Source: Streptomyces filamentosus
GTDB taxonomy: Bacteria > Actinomycetota > Actinomycetes > Streptomycetales > Streptomycetaceae
Direction: 5' to 3'
Length of the DNA stretch: 64,000 nucleotides
NCBI RefSeq assembly: GCF_014654895.1
Contig: NZ_BNBE01000001.1
Location: forward strand, 620,001-684,000
Part shown: positions 53,365 to 62,108 of the stretch, in pieces
Numbering within the stretch: position 1 is the first letter of the stretch
How the letters are laid out: every line of letters begins with the position of its first letter
Program-made: the position numbers and the translations under genes
Notes under the pieces: generated by a model
Databases searched by the model: none
What the model saw: the letters and a program-made list of their open reading frames with translations, nothing else
Told to the model about the DNA's origin: nothing

Positions 53365-56300
53365 TCACTCGTCGCCGAGCGCGGCGAGCATGGCGTCGAT
53401 CTCGGCCTCGCTCATCCCCGCGAGGGCGGTCTCGCTGTCCGCTGCCATGCCGGCGCCCGCCTCGCGGGAGTCCGTGCCCGTGTCGATCTCGGTGGCCATC
53501 TCGCGCAGGCCGGGGTGCTGGAAGAGGCCGGCGATGGGCACCTCGCGGCCGAGGCGCTCGCGGATGCGGGAGACGAGCTGGACGACCATCAGGGAGTGGC
53601 CGCCGATGTGGAAGAAGTCGTCGTCGAGGCCGACCTGGGGGAGGCGGAGGAGTTCCTGCCAGATCTCGGCGAGCGCCTTCTCGGTGTCGGTCTCCGGCGG
53701 CACGTGGACCCGGGCCCGGGCGTCGGGGCCCGCGCCGGGGTCGGGCAGGGCCCGCCGGTCGAGCTTGCCGTTGCGGGTGAGGGGGATGGCGTCGAGGGTC
53801 TCGTAGACGGTGGGGACCATCCACTCGGGCAGGCCGCGGCCGAGGGCCCGGCGCAGTTCGCGGCCGGTGGTTTCGGCCCCCTCGGCGGGGACGACGTAGG
53901 CGACGAGGCGGCGGCTGCCGGTGGCGTCGGCCTGGGTGACGACGACGGCGTCGACGACGCCGGGGAGGGCCAGGAGGGCGGAGCGGATCTCGCCGAGCTC
54001 GATGCGGTGGCCGCGGATCTTGACCTGGCCGTCGGCGCGGCCGAGGTAGCAGAGTTCGCCGCCGGGGAGCCTGCGGGCGAGGTCACCGCTGCGGTACATG
54101 CGGGCGCCGGGTTCTGCGGTGAAGGGGTCGGGGAGCATCCGGTCGGCGGTGAGGTCGGGCCGGCCGAGGTAGCCGAGGGCGACGCCGGCGCCGCCGACGA
54201 AGAGCTCGCCGGGGACGCCCGGCGGGACGGGGTGCAGGTCCTCGTCGAGGACGTACAGGGCGAGGTCGCGCAGGGGGTCGCCGATGACCGAGTCGGTCGC
54301 GGCGGCGTCGGCGGCGGTGATCCGGCGGTGGGTGACGTGGACGGTGGTCTCGGTGATGCCGTACATGTTGACGAGCCGGGGCGCGTCGTCGCCGTAGGCG
54401 GCGAACCAGTCGGCGAGGGAGGTCGGTTCGAGGGCCTCGCCGCCGAAGACCACGTATCGCAGGGCGAGTTCCGGCTTGCGCTCCAGGACGATCCGGCTGA
54501 CCTGGGCGAAGGAGGACGGGGTCTGGTTGAGGACGGTGACGCCCTCGTCGGCGAGGAGGGCGGCGAACTCGTCGGCGGCGCGGGTCACCCAGTGCGGGAC
54601 GACGACGAGCCGGCCGCCGTGCAGGAGGGCGCCCCACAGCTCCCAGACGGAGAAGTCGAAGGCGTGGGAGTGGAACATCGTCCACACGTCGTCGGGGCCG
54701 AAGTCGAAGTGCTCCTCGGCGGAGGTGAAGAGGCGCAGCGCGTTGGCGTGGCTGACGACGACGCCCTTGGGCACGCCGGTGGAGCCGGAGGTGTAGATGA
54801 TGTACGCGGGGGCGCCGGAGTCCACCCCGGAGGGGGGCACGGGGGTGTCGGGGAAGGCCGCGAGGGGGTCCTCGCCGCCGTCGCCGTCGAGGAGCAGGGC
54901 GGGCGGGGCGGGGTCGGGGTGGCGGGCGGCCAGGTCGGCGGTGGTGACGACGGCGGCGCAGTTCGCGTCGGCGAACTGCACGGCGGTGCGCTCGGGCGGG
55001 TTGTCGGCGTCGACGGGGACGTACGCGGCGCCGGTCTTGAGCACGCCGAGGAGGACGGCGGGCAGGTCGGCGCAGCGGTCGAGGTGGACGCCGACGTTGC
55101 GGCCGGGGCCGGCGCCGAGCGCGCGCAGGGCGTGGGCGTAGCGGTTGGAGCGGCGTTCCAGGGTCGCGTAGTCCTGCCGCTCGTCCTCGAAGGTGACGGC
55201 GATGCGGTCGGCGTGGCGGGCGGCGGTGGCGGTGAAGCGTTCGTGGAGGGTGGTGCCGGTGCCGGCCGGCGGGGCGGCGGGCGTGCCGAGGAGCCGGGCG
55301 CGCTCGCCGGCGCCGAGGAGGTCGAGGTCGGCGACGGGGGTGTCGGGGCGCCGGACGGCGTCTTCGAGGAGGCGGTGCATCCGGTCGAAGAAGGAGCCGA
55401 GGGTGCTGTCGTCGAACAGCTCGTCGTTGTAGGGGAGGTAGCCGGTGACGGTGCCGTCCTCGACCCACAGCTCGGCCATCATGTCGTAGTGGGTGGCGCC
55501 GCCGCCGAGGTCGGCGTACTCCACCTCGGTGCCGGGGATGGCCGGCGGCACGGGCGGCGCGTCGCGCAGGCTGAAGGAGGTCTGGAAGACGGGCGTGGAG
55601 CCGGGGCTGCGGCGGGTGTTGAGGGCCTGGACCAGCATCTCGAAGGGCAGGTCCTGGTGGGCGAACGCCTCGTTGGAGGCGTGGGTGACCCGGCGCAGCA
55701 GCTCGCGGAAGGAGGGCCGGTCGCCGAACTGCACGCGGATGGGCAGCCAGTTGAGGAAGTACCCGATCATCGACTGGAGTTCGGGGCGGCTGCGGCCCGC
55801 GACGGGCACGCCGACGACGATGTCGTCCTGGCGCACGTGCCGGGACAGCGCGGCGAAGTAGGCGGCGAGGAACGCCTGGTGGAGGGTGGCGCCCTCGGCT
55901 CCGGCGAGGTCGCGCACCGAGCGGGTCAGGGCGGGGGCGAAGCGGACCGGGTGGAAGCGTCCCCGGGTGCGGCGCTCGGCGGTGCGGGGCCGGTCCAGGG
56001 GCAGTTCGAGGACCTCGGGGGCGTCGGCGAGGGCGTCCTTCCAGAAGTCGAGCTCGCGCCGGAGGTTCTCGCCGGTGAGGGTCTCGCGCTGCCAGTGCGC
56101 GAAGTCGGGGTAGTGGAGGTCCGGGGCGGCGGGGGCGGGGGCGCCGCCCAGTTCCGCCGCGTACAGGGCGCCGATCTCGCCCAGCAGGATGCCGAGGGAC
56201 CAGTAGTCGGAGACGATGTGGTGCTGCACGATCAGCAGCAGCCACTCCTCCTCGGCGGTGCGGTGGAGGCGGACCCGCAGGAGCGGGCCGTGCTCCAGGT

Positions 56301-56775
56301 CGAAGGGTTCGAGGACGGCGTCACAGGCCCGCCGCTCCGCCTCCCGGCGGGCGTCGGGCAGGCCGCGCAGGTCGTCGACGACGAGCGGGACCTCGACCCG
56401 GTCGAGCACGGTCTGCACGGGCCCCCGCGGGGTCTCGGTGAAGACGGTCCGCAGCGACTGGTGCCGCCGCACGGTGTGCTGGAGGGCGCGCCGCAGGGCC
56501 TCGGGGTCGAGCGGGCCGCGCAGCCGGAGCGCCGTCGGCACGTGGAAGACCTCGCGGAACGGCACCAGCCGGTCCATGAACCAGAGGCGCTCCTGCTCGT
56601 ACGAGAGCGCCAGTCCGCCGTCCCCGGTGGGCCGCGGGCCGATCCCCCGCTCCTGCGGGGGCTCCTCGGCGCCCTCCCCGGCGAGCATCCGGAGGGCGAG
56701 GTCGCGTCGTCGCGGGTCGAGGGCGGCGAGCCGTCGCGCGACGTCGTCGTCCAGGTGCAGGGCCAGGTCTGTCAT
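53365..56775 (-). CDS. NRPS protein, C-A-T, predicted threonine-activating
   Basis: A 1136-residue single module. C domain: HHIVSDYWS at about residues 185-193, with Tyr instead of the usual Gly after the Asp. A domain: YIIYTSGSTGVPKG core 3, NMYGITETTVH, YRSGDLARRLPGG and NGKLDRRAL core 10. T domain: FFHIGGHSLM. Hand alignment to GrsA gives the ten-residue pocket code D-F-W-N-V-G-M-V-H-K, which matches the threonine code (D-F-W-N-I-G-M-V-H-K) except Ile/Val. An N-terminal C domain implies an acyl or aminoacyl donor from elsewhere. ATG at 56775 is chosen for its GGAG, with an ATG four codons earlier as alternative. Confidence 0.92.
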   Translation of the reverse strand: MTDLALHLDDDVARRLAALDPRRRDLALRMLAGEGAEEPPQERGIGPRPTGDGGLALSYEQERLWFMDRLVPFREVFHVPTALRLRGPLDPEALRRALQHTVRRHQSLRTVFTETPRGPVQTVLDRVEVPLVVDDLRGLPDARREAERRACDAVLEPFDLEHGPLLRVRLHRTAEEEWLLLIVQHHIVSDYWSLGILLGEIGALYAAELGGAPAPAAPDLHYPDFAHWQRETLTGENLRRELDFWKDALADAPEVLELPLDRPRTAERRTRGRFHPVRFAPALTRSVRDLAGAEGATLHQAFLAAYFAALSRHVRQDDIVVGVPVAGRSRPELQSMIGYFLNWLPIRVQFGDRPSFRELLRRVTHASNEAFAHQDLPFEMLVQALNTRRSPGSTPVFQTSFSLRDAPPVPPAIPGTEVEYADLGGGATHYDMMAELWVEDGTVTGYLPYNDELFDDSTLGSFFDRMHRLLEDAVRRPDTPVADLDLLGAGERARLLGTPAAPPAGTGTTLHERFTATAARHADRIAVTFEDERQDYATLERRSNRYAHALRALGAGPGRNVGVHLDRCADLPAVLLGVLKTGAAYVPVDADNPPERTAVQFADANCAAVVTTADLAARHPDPAPPALLLDGDGGEDPLAAFPDTPVPPSGVDSGAPAYIIYTSGSTGVPKGVVVSHANALRLFTSAEEHFDFGPDDVWTMFHSHAFDFSVWELWGALLHGGRLVVVPHWVTRAADEFAALLADEGVTVLNQTPSSFAQVSRIVLERKPELALRYVVFGGEALEPTSLADWFAAYGDDAPRLVNMYGITETTVHVTHRRITAADAAATDSVIGDPLRDLALYVLDEDLHPVPPGVPGELFVGGAGVALGYLGRPDLTADRMLPDPFTAEPGARMYRSGDLARRLPGGELCYLGRADGQVKIRGHRIELGEIRSALLALPGVVDAVVVTQADATGSRRLVAYVVPAEGAETTGRELRRALGRGLPEWMVPTVYETLDAIPLTRNGKLDRRALPDPGAGPDARARVHVPPETDTEKALAEIWQELLRLPQVGLDDDFFHIGGHSLMVVQLVSRIRERLGREVPIAGLFQHPGLREMATEIDTGTDSREAGAGMAADSETALAGMSEAEIDAMLAALGDE

Positions 56776-56833
56776 GGCGGGCTCCATCGGGTGGTCCGGG
56801 TCTCTTCGAGGCGGGTGCGGGGGCGGCGGGCGG

Positions 56834-57658
56834 TCAGCGGGCGGTGAAGCCGCCGTCCACGACGAGGCAGGTGCCGGTGACGCCGCCGGCGGTGTCGGCG
56901 GCGAGCCAGAGGACGGCTTCGGACACCTCCCGGGCGGTGACCAGGCGGCGCAGCGCGTGGTAGGAGGCGGAGCTGCGCTCGTAGTCCTCCAGGGAGCTGC
57001 CGATGGACGCGGCGACGGCCGCGGTGCTCTCGGTGCGCAGGGCCGGGTCGGCCTCGACGGTGGTGGGGCAGACGGCGTTGACGCGGATGCCGAGCCGGCC
57101 GTACTCCAGCGCGAGGGCCTTGGTGAGGCCGACGACGGCGTGCTTGGAGGCGACGTAGCTGGAGAACATCTCGAAGGCGACGAGTCCTCCGGTGGAGGCG
57201 GTGTTGACGATGGCGCCGCTGCGCCGCTCCGCCATGTGCGGGAGGACGGCGCGGGCGCAGCGCCAGGTGCCGTTGAGGTTGACGTCGACGACGAGCTGCC
57301 AGTCCTCCTCGGAGAGTTCGTGGGACATGACGCCGCCGGGGGCGAGCAGTCCGGCGTTGTTGACGAGGACGTCGATGGCTCCGAACTCGTCGAGGCCGGC
57401 GGCCACGGCGGCGTCGACCTGGCTCTGGTCGCGGACGTCGGCGACGGCGGTGACCACCCGGCTGCCGAGGCGCCGGCAGTCGCGGGCGGTCTCCTCCAGG
57501 AGCTTGCGGCCGGGCATCGCGTACGGGCCGCCGCTCTCGCGGCCGAGGTCGACGAGGACCAGGTCCGCGCCCTCCTCGGCGAACAGCAGGGCGTGCGAGC
57601 GGCCCAGGGCACGGGCCGCGCCGGTGATCATGACGGTCTTGTTGTCGGCTCGCCCCAT
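56834..57658 (-). CDS. Short-chain dehydrogenase/reductase, mycofactocin-associated-like
   Basis: A 274-residue classical SDR. The NAD motif is TGAARALGRSHA, close to the GAARGQGRSHA signature of SDRs with non-exchanged NAD that are coupled to mycofactocin. The insertion after the second strand (GGPYAMPGRKLLEETARDC) also fits that group. The catalytic tetrad is present as NNAG, S (NTAS), SSYVASKHA (Tyr/Lys). It lies between NRPS and lysK-like genes in the operon and probably oxidises or reduces a carrier-bound or free amino-acid intermediate. Confidence 0.87.
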   Translation of the reverse strand: MGRADNKTVMITGAARALGRSHALLFAEEGADLVLVDLGRESGGPYAMPGRKLLEETARDCRRLGSRVVTAVADVRDQSQVDAAVAAGLDEFGAIDVLVNNAGLLAPGGVMSHELSEEDWQLVVDVNLNGTWRCARAVLPHMAERRSGAIVNTASTGGLVAFEMFSSYVASKHAVVGLTKALALEYGRLGIRVNAVCPTTVEADPALRTESTAAVAASIGSSLEDYERSSASYHALRRLVTAREVSEAVLWLAADTAGGVTGTCLVVDGGFTAR

Positions 57659-57718
57659 GGCGACGCGCTCCTTCGCTGTGGTCCGGTCGGCGTGGTGGTC
57701 CGCTGGGCGCGGACGTCC

Positions 57719-58816
57719 CTAGGCGTGGATGAGGGTGGTGGCGGGGGCGGGGGCGCGGCGCAGGACGCCGGCCAGGTCGGTGAGGGCCCGGGTCAGGACG
57801 TCGACGGACCGGTGGAGGTCGCCGAGGTCGATGTGTTCGTCGTCGGTGTGGTCGAGGTGGGCGTCGCCGGGTCCGTAGGCGACCATCGGGACGGGCCACT
57901 GGTGCTCGATGACGTTCATGTCGGAGGTGCCGGCCTTCAGGCGCAGCACCGGGCGTCCGCCGTGCACCCGGATGGCGTTGCGCAGGGCGCGGGCCACCGG
58001 GTCGGAGACGCCCCGGCGGACGGCCGGGACGCGTTCGTCCAGGCGGGCCGTGGCGTGCAGGGCGGTGTCGTCGACGTACCGCTGGAACTCGTCGAAGTCG
58101 AATCCGGCGGGCACCCGGCAGGTGATGAAGGCGGCGGCGTCCCGGATGTCGCCGTCGAGCCGGACGAGCGTGGCGGCGGCGGCGTCGAAGGCCACGCCCT
58201 CGTGCGGTCCGGAGACCCGGCGCATGTAGGCGTCGATGCCCCGCCAGAAGGCGGTGGCCGCCTCGACGGCGGTCTCCTCGGGGCTGGAGGTGTGCATGGG
58301 CGGGCGGCTGACCTCGTACTCGACGCCGACCCGGCCCTTGTAGCCGAGGCAGACGCCGTCCCAGCCGCTGGGTTCGCCGATGACGACGGCGTCGGGCGCG
58401 GGCAGGGTGCGCAGCAGGTGCCGGGCGCCCCGCGAGCCGGGGACCTCCTCGCCGACGGCGCCGGCCACGATGATCCGCAGCCGGGGTTCGGCGGCGGCGG
58501 CGCGGACGGCGGCGCAGGTCATGGCGGCGAGGGGGCCCTTGGCGTCGACGGTGCCGCGGCCGTAGAGCAGGTCGCCGACCTGGCAGACCGCGATGTCGCC
58601 GGGGACGGTGTCGATGTGGCCGAGGAGCAGCACGGTCGGCGCGTCGGCGGGGCCGATCTCCCCGACCGCGTTGCCGACGGCGTCGACCCTGGCCCGCATG
58701 CCGAGCCGTTCCATCTGTCCGGCGAGGTAGGCGGAGGCGCGGTGTTCCCGTCCGGAGACGGACGGGATGCCCACGAGTCCGCGCAGCAGCCGCGCCGGGT
58801 AGTCGTCTCCGCTCAC
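57719..58816 (-). CDS. lysK: LysK-like [amino-group carrier protein] hydrolase (M20 peptidase)
   Basis: A 365-residue M20 metallopeptidase. The metal motif is [12 protein letters not shown], the bridging DAKGPLAA and the catalytic glutamates in [13 protein letters not shown]. In the LysW pathways of Thermus and archaea, LysK frees lysine or ornithine from the carrier protein C-terminus. Here it should release the finished amino acid for the NRPS. GTG at 58816 overlaps the LysZ-like stop (GTGA). General M20 deacylase activity cannot be excluded, but the gene neighbours make LysK far more likely. Confidence 0.9.
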   Translation of the reverse strand: MSGDDYPARLLRGLVGIPSVSGREHRASAYLAGQMERLGMRARVDAVGNAVGEIGPADAPTVLLLGHIDTVPGDIAVCQVGDLLYGRGTVDAKGPLAAMTCAAVRAAAAEPRLRIIVAGAVGEEVPGSRGARHLLRTLPAPDAVVIGEPSGWDGVCLGYKGRVGVEYEVSRPPMHTSSPEETAVEAATAFWRGIDAYMRRVSGPHEGVAFDAAAATLVRLDGDIRDAAAFITCRVPAGFDFDEFQRYVDDTALHATARLDERVPAVRRGVSDPVARALRNAIRVHGGRPVLRLKAGTSDMNVIEHQWPVPMVAYGPGDAHLDHTDDEHIDLGDLHRSVDVLTRALTDLAGVLRRAPAPATTLIHA

Positions 58817-59649
58817 GCGGGGCTCCGGTGGGTGAGGGCGGGGAGGCGCAGCCGGGTGCCGGTGCGGGAGTCCAGGGCGGCGCGGACGGGGGCCGGGCCG
58901 TGGCCGGGGGCGACGGCGACCAGGCCGACGCCGCCGGCGAGGGCGTCGGCGGCGGCGCGCAGTTTGTGGCGCATCCGGCCGCGGACGGTCGGCGGGAGGT
59001 CCGCGGACGGGCCGGTCTCCAGGTCGGCGAGGAGGCTGTCGGGGCGGTCGGGGTCGCCGAGGACGCCGGGGGCGCGGGTGAGCAGGACGAGGGCGGTGGC
59101 GTCCAGGGCGGTGGCGACGGCGGCCGCGGCGCGGTCGGCGTCGACGTTGAGGAGCGTGCCGTCCTCGGCGGCGGCGGGCGGTGACAGCACCGGGAGCACG
59201 CCGGCGGCGAGCAGGGTGCGCAGCAGACGGGGGTCGACGCGGTCGACGCGTCCGCTGAGGTCGTCGCGGACGATCCGCGCCCGGCCGTCGGCGTCGTGCA
59301 CGCGCAGCGCGGTCTTGCGGACGGCGGTGAGCGTGCCGCCGTCGGCGCCGGACAGTCCGGCGGCGGTGACGCCGCGGCGGCGCAGGCCGCTCAGCAGGGC
59401 GGGCTTGACCCGCCCGAGCAGGGCCATGGTCAGTGCGTCGAGCGCGGCCGCGTCGGTGCGCCGGGCGCTGGTGCCGTCGGCGGACCGCAGGTGTTCCACG
59501 GTGCGGCCGAGCTGGCCGCTGAGCCGGTCGGCCTCCGCTCCGCCGCCGTGGACGAGCACGACGCGCGTGCCCTCCCGGGCGAGTGCGGCGATGTCGTCGA
59601 GGACGGCGTCGCCGTCGAGGCCGCTGCCCAGTTTCACCACGATGGTCAT
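58813..59649 (-). CDS. lysZ: LysZ-like carrier-protein-bound amino-acid kinase
   Basis: A 278-residue member of the amino-acid kinase family (NAGK/LysZ branch). The N-terminus is MTIVVKLGSG, with VLVHGGGAEADRLS, and the nucleotide-site segment is NVDADRAAAAVATAL. LysZ phosphorylates the distal carboxylate of the LysW-attached amino acid, as ArgB does for N-acetylglutamate. ATG at 59649 follows GGGAGGGACAGG. It starts 77 bases after the LysY-like stop, the largest gap in the operon. Confidence 0.88.
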   Translation of the reverse strand: MTIVVKLGSGLDGDAVLDDIAALAREGTRVVLVHGGGAEADRLSGQLGRTVEHLRSADGTSARRTDAAALDALTMALLGRVKPALLSGLRRRGVTAAGLSGADGGTLTAVRKTALRVHDADGRARIVRDDLSGRVDRVDPRLLRTLLAAGVLPVLSPPAAAEDGTLLNVDADRAAAAVATALDATALVLLTRAPGVLGDPDRPDSLLADLETGPSADLPPTVRGRMRHKLRAAADALAGGVGLVAVAPGHGPAPVRAALDSRTGTRLRLPALTHRSPA

Positions 59650-59726
59650 CCTGTCCCTCCCTTCACATGGGTCGTTCTCGTCGGGTCGTCCGGGGCCGGT
59701 CGCCCGGGCGGGGCGTCGGGGCCCGG

Positions 59727-60746
59727 TCACATGGGGTGCAGGCCGGGGAAGGTCAGGCCGGAGCGTTCCGGCAGGCCCGCGGCGAGGTTGGCGCTCTGCA
59801 CGGCGCCGCCGGCCGCGCCCTTGACGAGGTTGTCGAGGGCGGAGACCGCGACGATCCGGTCCTCGTCGAGGTCGAAGCCGATGTCGCAGTGGTTGGAGCC
59901 GAGGAGCATCCGGGGTTCCGGCAGCCGGTGCAGGCCCTGGCGCTGGGCGACGAGCCGCACGAACGGCTCGCCCGCGTACGCCTTGCGGTACGCGTCCCAG
60001 ACCTCGGCGCGGCCGGCGGCGCGGCCCGGGCGGACCTGGGCGACGACCTGCACGCCGCGCACGGCGGGCACGGCGGTGACGGTCATCCGGGCGCGGACGC
60101 CGGCGTGCTGGGCGATCTCCGGTTCGTGGCGGTGGCCGACGGGGCCGTAGACGCGCAGGGTGGAGGCCCGCTCGGGGTGGTGTCCGGCGGGTCCGGGGGT
60201 GTTGCCGGAGCCGCTGGAGCCGGTGCGGGCGTCGACCAGGACGTCGCCGTCCACGAGCCCCGCGTCCGCGAGGGGGCGCAGGGCGAGGATGGCGGCGGTC
60301 GCCATGCAGCCGGGCACCGCGATCCGGTCGGCGGTCCGCAGCCGGTCGCGGTAGAGCTCGGGCAGGCCGGGGACGAAGGCGGGGGCGCCCGCGGCCCGGT
60401 CGACGGCGCCGGGGCCGTAGTGCCGCCGGGCGGCGGCGGGGTCGTGCAGCCGGAAGTCGGGGCTGAGGTCGACCAGGAGCGCGGCCCGCTCGCTCAGTTC
60501 GCCGAGGCGGGCGGCGAACTCGCCGTGCGGGAGCGCGCTGAACAGGACGTCGACGCGCTCCAGGCGGGCGGGGTCGGTGAAGGCGAGGTCGCCGGTGCCC
60601 CGCAGGTTGGGGTGGGCGGTGTGCAGGGGCTTGCCGGTGTGGCGCCGGGACGTCGCCTGGACCAGGTCGAGGACGGGGTGGCCGAGCAGCAGCCGGGCCA
60701 GTTCGCCTCCGACGTAGCCGGCGCCCCCGAGGATGCTGGCTCTCAT
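59727..60746 (-). CDS. lysY: LysY-like carrier-protein-bound acyl-phosphate reductase
   Basis: A 339-residue enzyme of the ArgC/LysY family. The NADP motif is LGGAGYVGGEL, the catalytic cysteine is in AVPGCMATAAILAL, and GSSGSGNTPG and a late GHRHEPEI histidine are present. It reduces the acyl phosphate made by LysZ to a semialdehyde on the carrier protein. Its ATG overlaps the LysX-like stop (ATGA, 60743-60746). The Val-Pro-Gly-Cys start of the active-site loop differs from the usual Asn-Pro-Gly-Cys. Confidence 0.9.
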   Translation of the reverse strand: MRASILGGAGYVGGELARLLLGHPVLDLVQATSRRHTGKPLHTAHPNLRGTGDLAFTDPARLERVDVLFSALPHGEFAARLGELSERAALLVDLSPDFRLHDPAAARRHYGPGAVDRAAGAPAFVPGLPELYRDRLRTADRIAVPGCMATAAILALRPLADAGLVDGDVLVDARTGSSGSGNTPGPAGHHPERASTLRVYGPVGHRHEPEIAQHAGVRARMTVTAVPAVRGVQVVAQVRPGRAAGRAEVWDAYRKAYAGEPFVRLVAQRQGLHRLPEPRMLLGSNHCDIGFDLDEDRIVAVSALDNLVKGAAGGAVQSANLAAGLPERSGLTFPGLHPM

Positions 60747-61783
60747 GGGTTGTCGCTCTCCTGACTCGGTACGGTTCCGGCGGCGGCGGTCGCGAGCGGC
60801 GGGGGCGCGGCCGGCGGGGTGCGGGGCGAGGGGACCCCGGTCCGCAGGAGCTCGCCCCCGTGGATGACGCCCGGCGGCGTCCCGTCCGGCAGCGCCCGGC
60901 TCAGCACGTGGCCGGCGAAGGCGTCGGCGATGGCGAGGGCGGTGGCCTCGTCGCCGACGGCCGCGCCCCGGAACTCGACGCCGCTGTTGACCTCGTTGAC
61001 GAGCAGCCGCCCGTCCTCGCTCTCCAGCAGGTCGACTCCGAGCAGTCCGCCGCCCACGGCCCTGGCGGCCCGCAGGGCGAGGTCCTCCAGCTCCGGGGTG
61101 AGCGGGCAGCGGCTGGTGCGGGCGCCCCGGGCGACGTTGCCGATCCAGTGCTCCCCCGTGCGGTGGACGGCGGTGACGGCGCGGTCGCCCGCGACCACGA
61201 CCCGGATGTCGCGCTGCGGGGTGCGGACGAACTCCTGGGCGTATACGAGCTGTTGCCGCGGGGAGGGCAGGGACTCCTTGAGGGCGAGCACGCCCTCGAC
61301 GGCGTCCGCGTCGTTGACCTTGCACAGGCCGCGGCCCCAGGAGCCGTTGACGGGCTTGACCACGGCGGGCAGTCCGACCCGGCGCACCGCCTCCTCGCCG
61401 GCGGCCGGGGTGAGGGCCACGGCCGTGGCGGGGACGGGGAGGCCGGCGGCGTGCAGGACCAGGGTGCTGTGGATCTTGTCGTCGCAGACGGCCACGGTCG
61501 CCGCCGAGTTGACCACGGGCAGGCCGAAGGACTCGTACATGCGGCTCACTTCGAGCCGGCGGGTGCCGGCCAGGGAGCGGTTGCACACCACCCGCCAGGC
61601 CGGCGCCGGGTCGCCGACCCGGTAGCTGAGCGTCCGGTCGTCGATCACCTCGACCGCCGCGCCGCGCCTCCGGAAGGCTTCGAGGAGCAGTTTCTCCTCG
61701 AAGCGCATCCGGGAGGCGATCAGCGCGACGGGCCGGCCGTCACCGGTACCGGCCCCCGTCGCGGTCCCGCTCAGGTCACTCAC
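60743..61783 (-). CDS. lysX: LysX-like ATP-grasp ligase charging the carrier protein
   Basis: A 346-residue RimK-type ATP-grasp enzyme that forms an amide between the carrier's C-terminal glutamate and an amino acid's alpha-amino group. Visible are VVKPVNGSWGRGL (ATP loop), YAQEFVRTPQRDIRVVV and the metal/substrate segment LLVNEVNSGVEFRG. The last reads Ser-Gly-Val where Thermus LysX has His-Thr-Met/Thr, so substrate choice may differ. The C-terminal about 45 residues are a Pro/Ala tail beyond the catalytic domain. GTG at 61783 overlaps the lysW gene by eight bases. Confidence 0.9.
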   Translation of the reverse strand: MSDLSGTATGAGTGDGRPVALIASRMRFEEKLLLEAFRRRGAAVEVIDDRTLSYRVGDPAPAWRVVCNRSLAGTRRLEVSRMYESFGLPVVNSAATVAVCDDKIHSTLVLHAAGLPVPATAVALTPAAGEEAVRRVGLPAVVKPVNGSWGRGLCKVNDADAVEGVLALKESLPSPRQQLVYAQEFVRTPQRDIRVVVAGDRAVTAVHRTGEHWIGNVARGARTSRCPLTPELEDLALRAARAVGGGLLGVDLLESEDGRLLVNEVNSGVEFRGAAVGDEATALAIADAFAGHVLSRALPDGTPPGVIHGGELLRTGVPSPRTPPAAPPPLATAAAGTVPSQESDNP

Positions 61784-61964
61784 CCCAGTCCTCTTCGATC
61801 TCGGGGGCCAGCGCGAGGGTGAGGGGTCCCACCGCGACGACCTCCAGCTCCGCCGTGCAGCCGGGGCACACGACGATCTCGGTGACCCCGGTGTCCGCGG
61901 CCAGGTCGACGCCCGCACCGCAGTCGGGGCAGGCCGCTCGTTCGGTCAGGGTGTCCAGAGACAT
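61776..61964 (-). CDS. lysW: LysW-like amino-group carrier protein
   Basis: A 62-residue acidic protein with a zinc-ribbon of two CxxC pairs (CPDCG and CPGCT). The C-terminus is EEDWGE, the hallmark of LysW, whose last glutamate gamma-carboxylate holds the amino acid being modified. The inner ATG (61964) is preferred over one at 61976 because GGAG lies six bases upstream of it. It is the first gene of the minus-strand biosynthetic operon. Lysine in streptomycetes is made by the diaminopimelate route, so this copy is almost certainly for secondary metabolism. Confidence 0.95.
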   Translation of the reverse strand: MSLDTLTERAACPDCGAGVDLAADTGVTEIVVCPGCTAELEVVAVGPLTLALAPEIEEDWGE

Positions 61965-62108
61965 CACACACTCCATATCGAGTCTTGAAGTATCTTGCCC
62001 GCTCCGGGCGACTGACTCAATCTAAAAGCCGCAGACTCTTCAAAGTCAAGCGAGACTCTATGTAGACTTCAGGGGTCAGCATCACTCTGTGCGTGGAGGG
62101 GGACCGTA
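61965..62108. promoter_or_regulatory. AT-rich divergent promoter with repeated CTTCAA/AGACT motifs
   Basis: This 144-bp stretch is much AT-richer than its flanks. GACTCTTCAA occurs at 62034-62043 and again just inside the plus-strand gene at 62111-62120. CTTGAAG lies at 61984-61990. AGACTCT (62053-62059) and AGACTTC (62064-62070) are direct heptamers at an 11-bp period, the spacing used by SARP activators. For the lysW side, TTGACT (complement of 62044-62049) and TAGATT (complement of 62019-62024) are -35 and -10 candidates 19 bases apart. Confidence 0.5.

Noticed and set aside
50234..59824. Three plus-strand open frames of about 1170-1200 codons opposite the NRPS/lys genes
   Set aside because: Antisense shadows of the NRPS and LysK/SDR genes with Gly/Glu/Val or Ser/Arg-rich low complexity and no recognisable family.
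56834..61964. LysW-XYZK genes as the cell's primary lysine or arginine pathway
   Set aside because: Streptomycetes use the diaminopimelate route and the N-acetyl arg pathway. These genes are cotranscribed with NRPS genes and lack LysJ.
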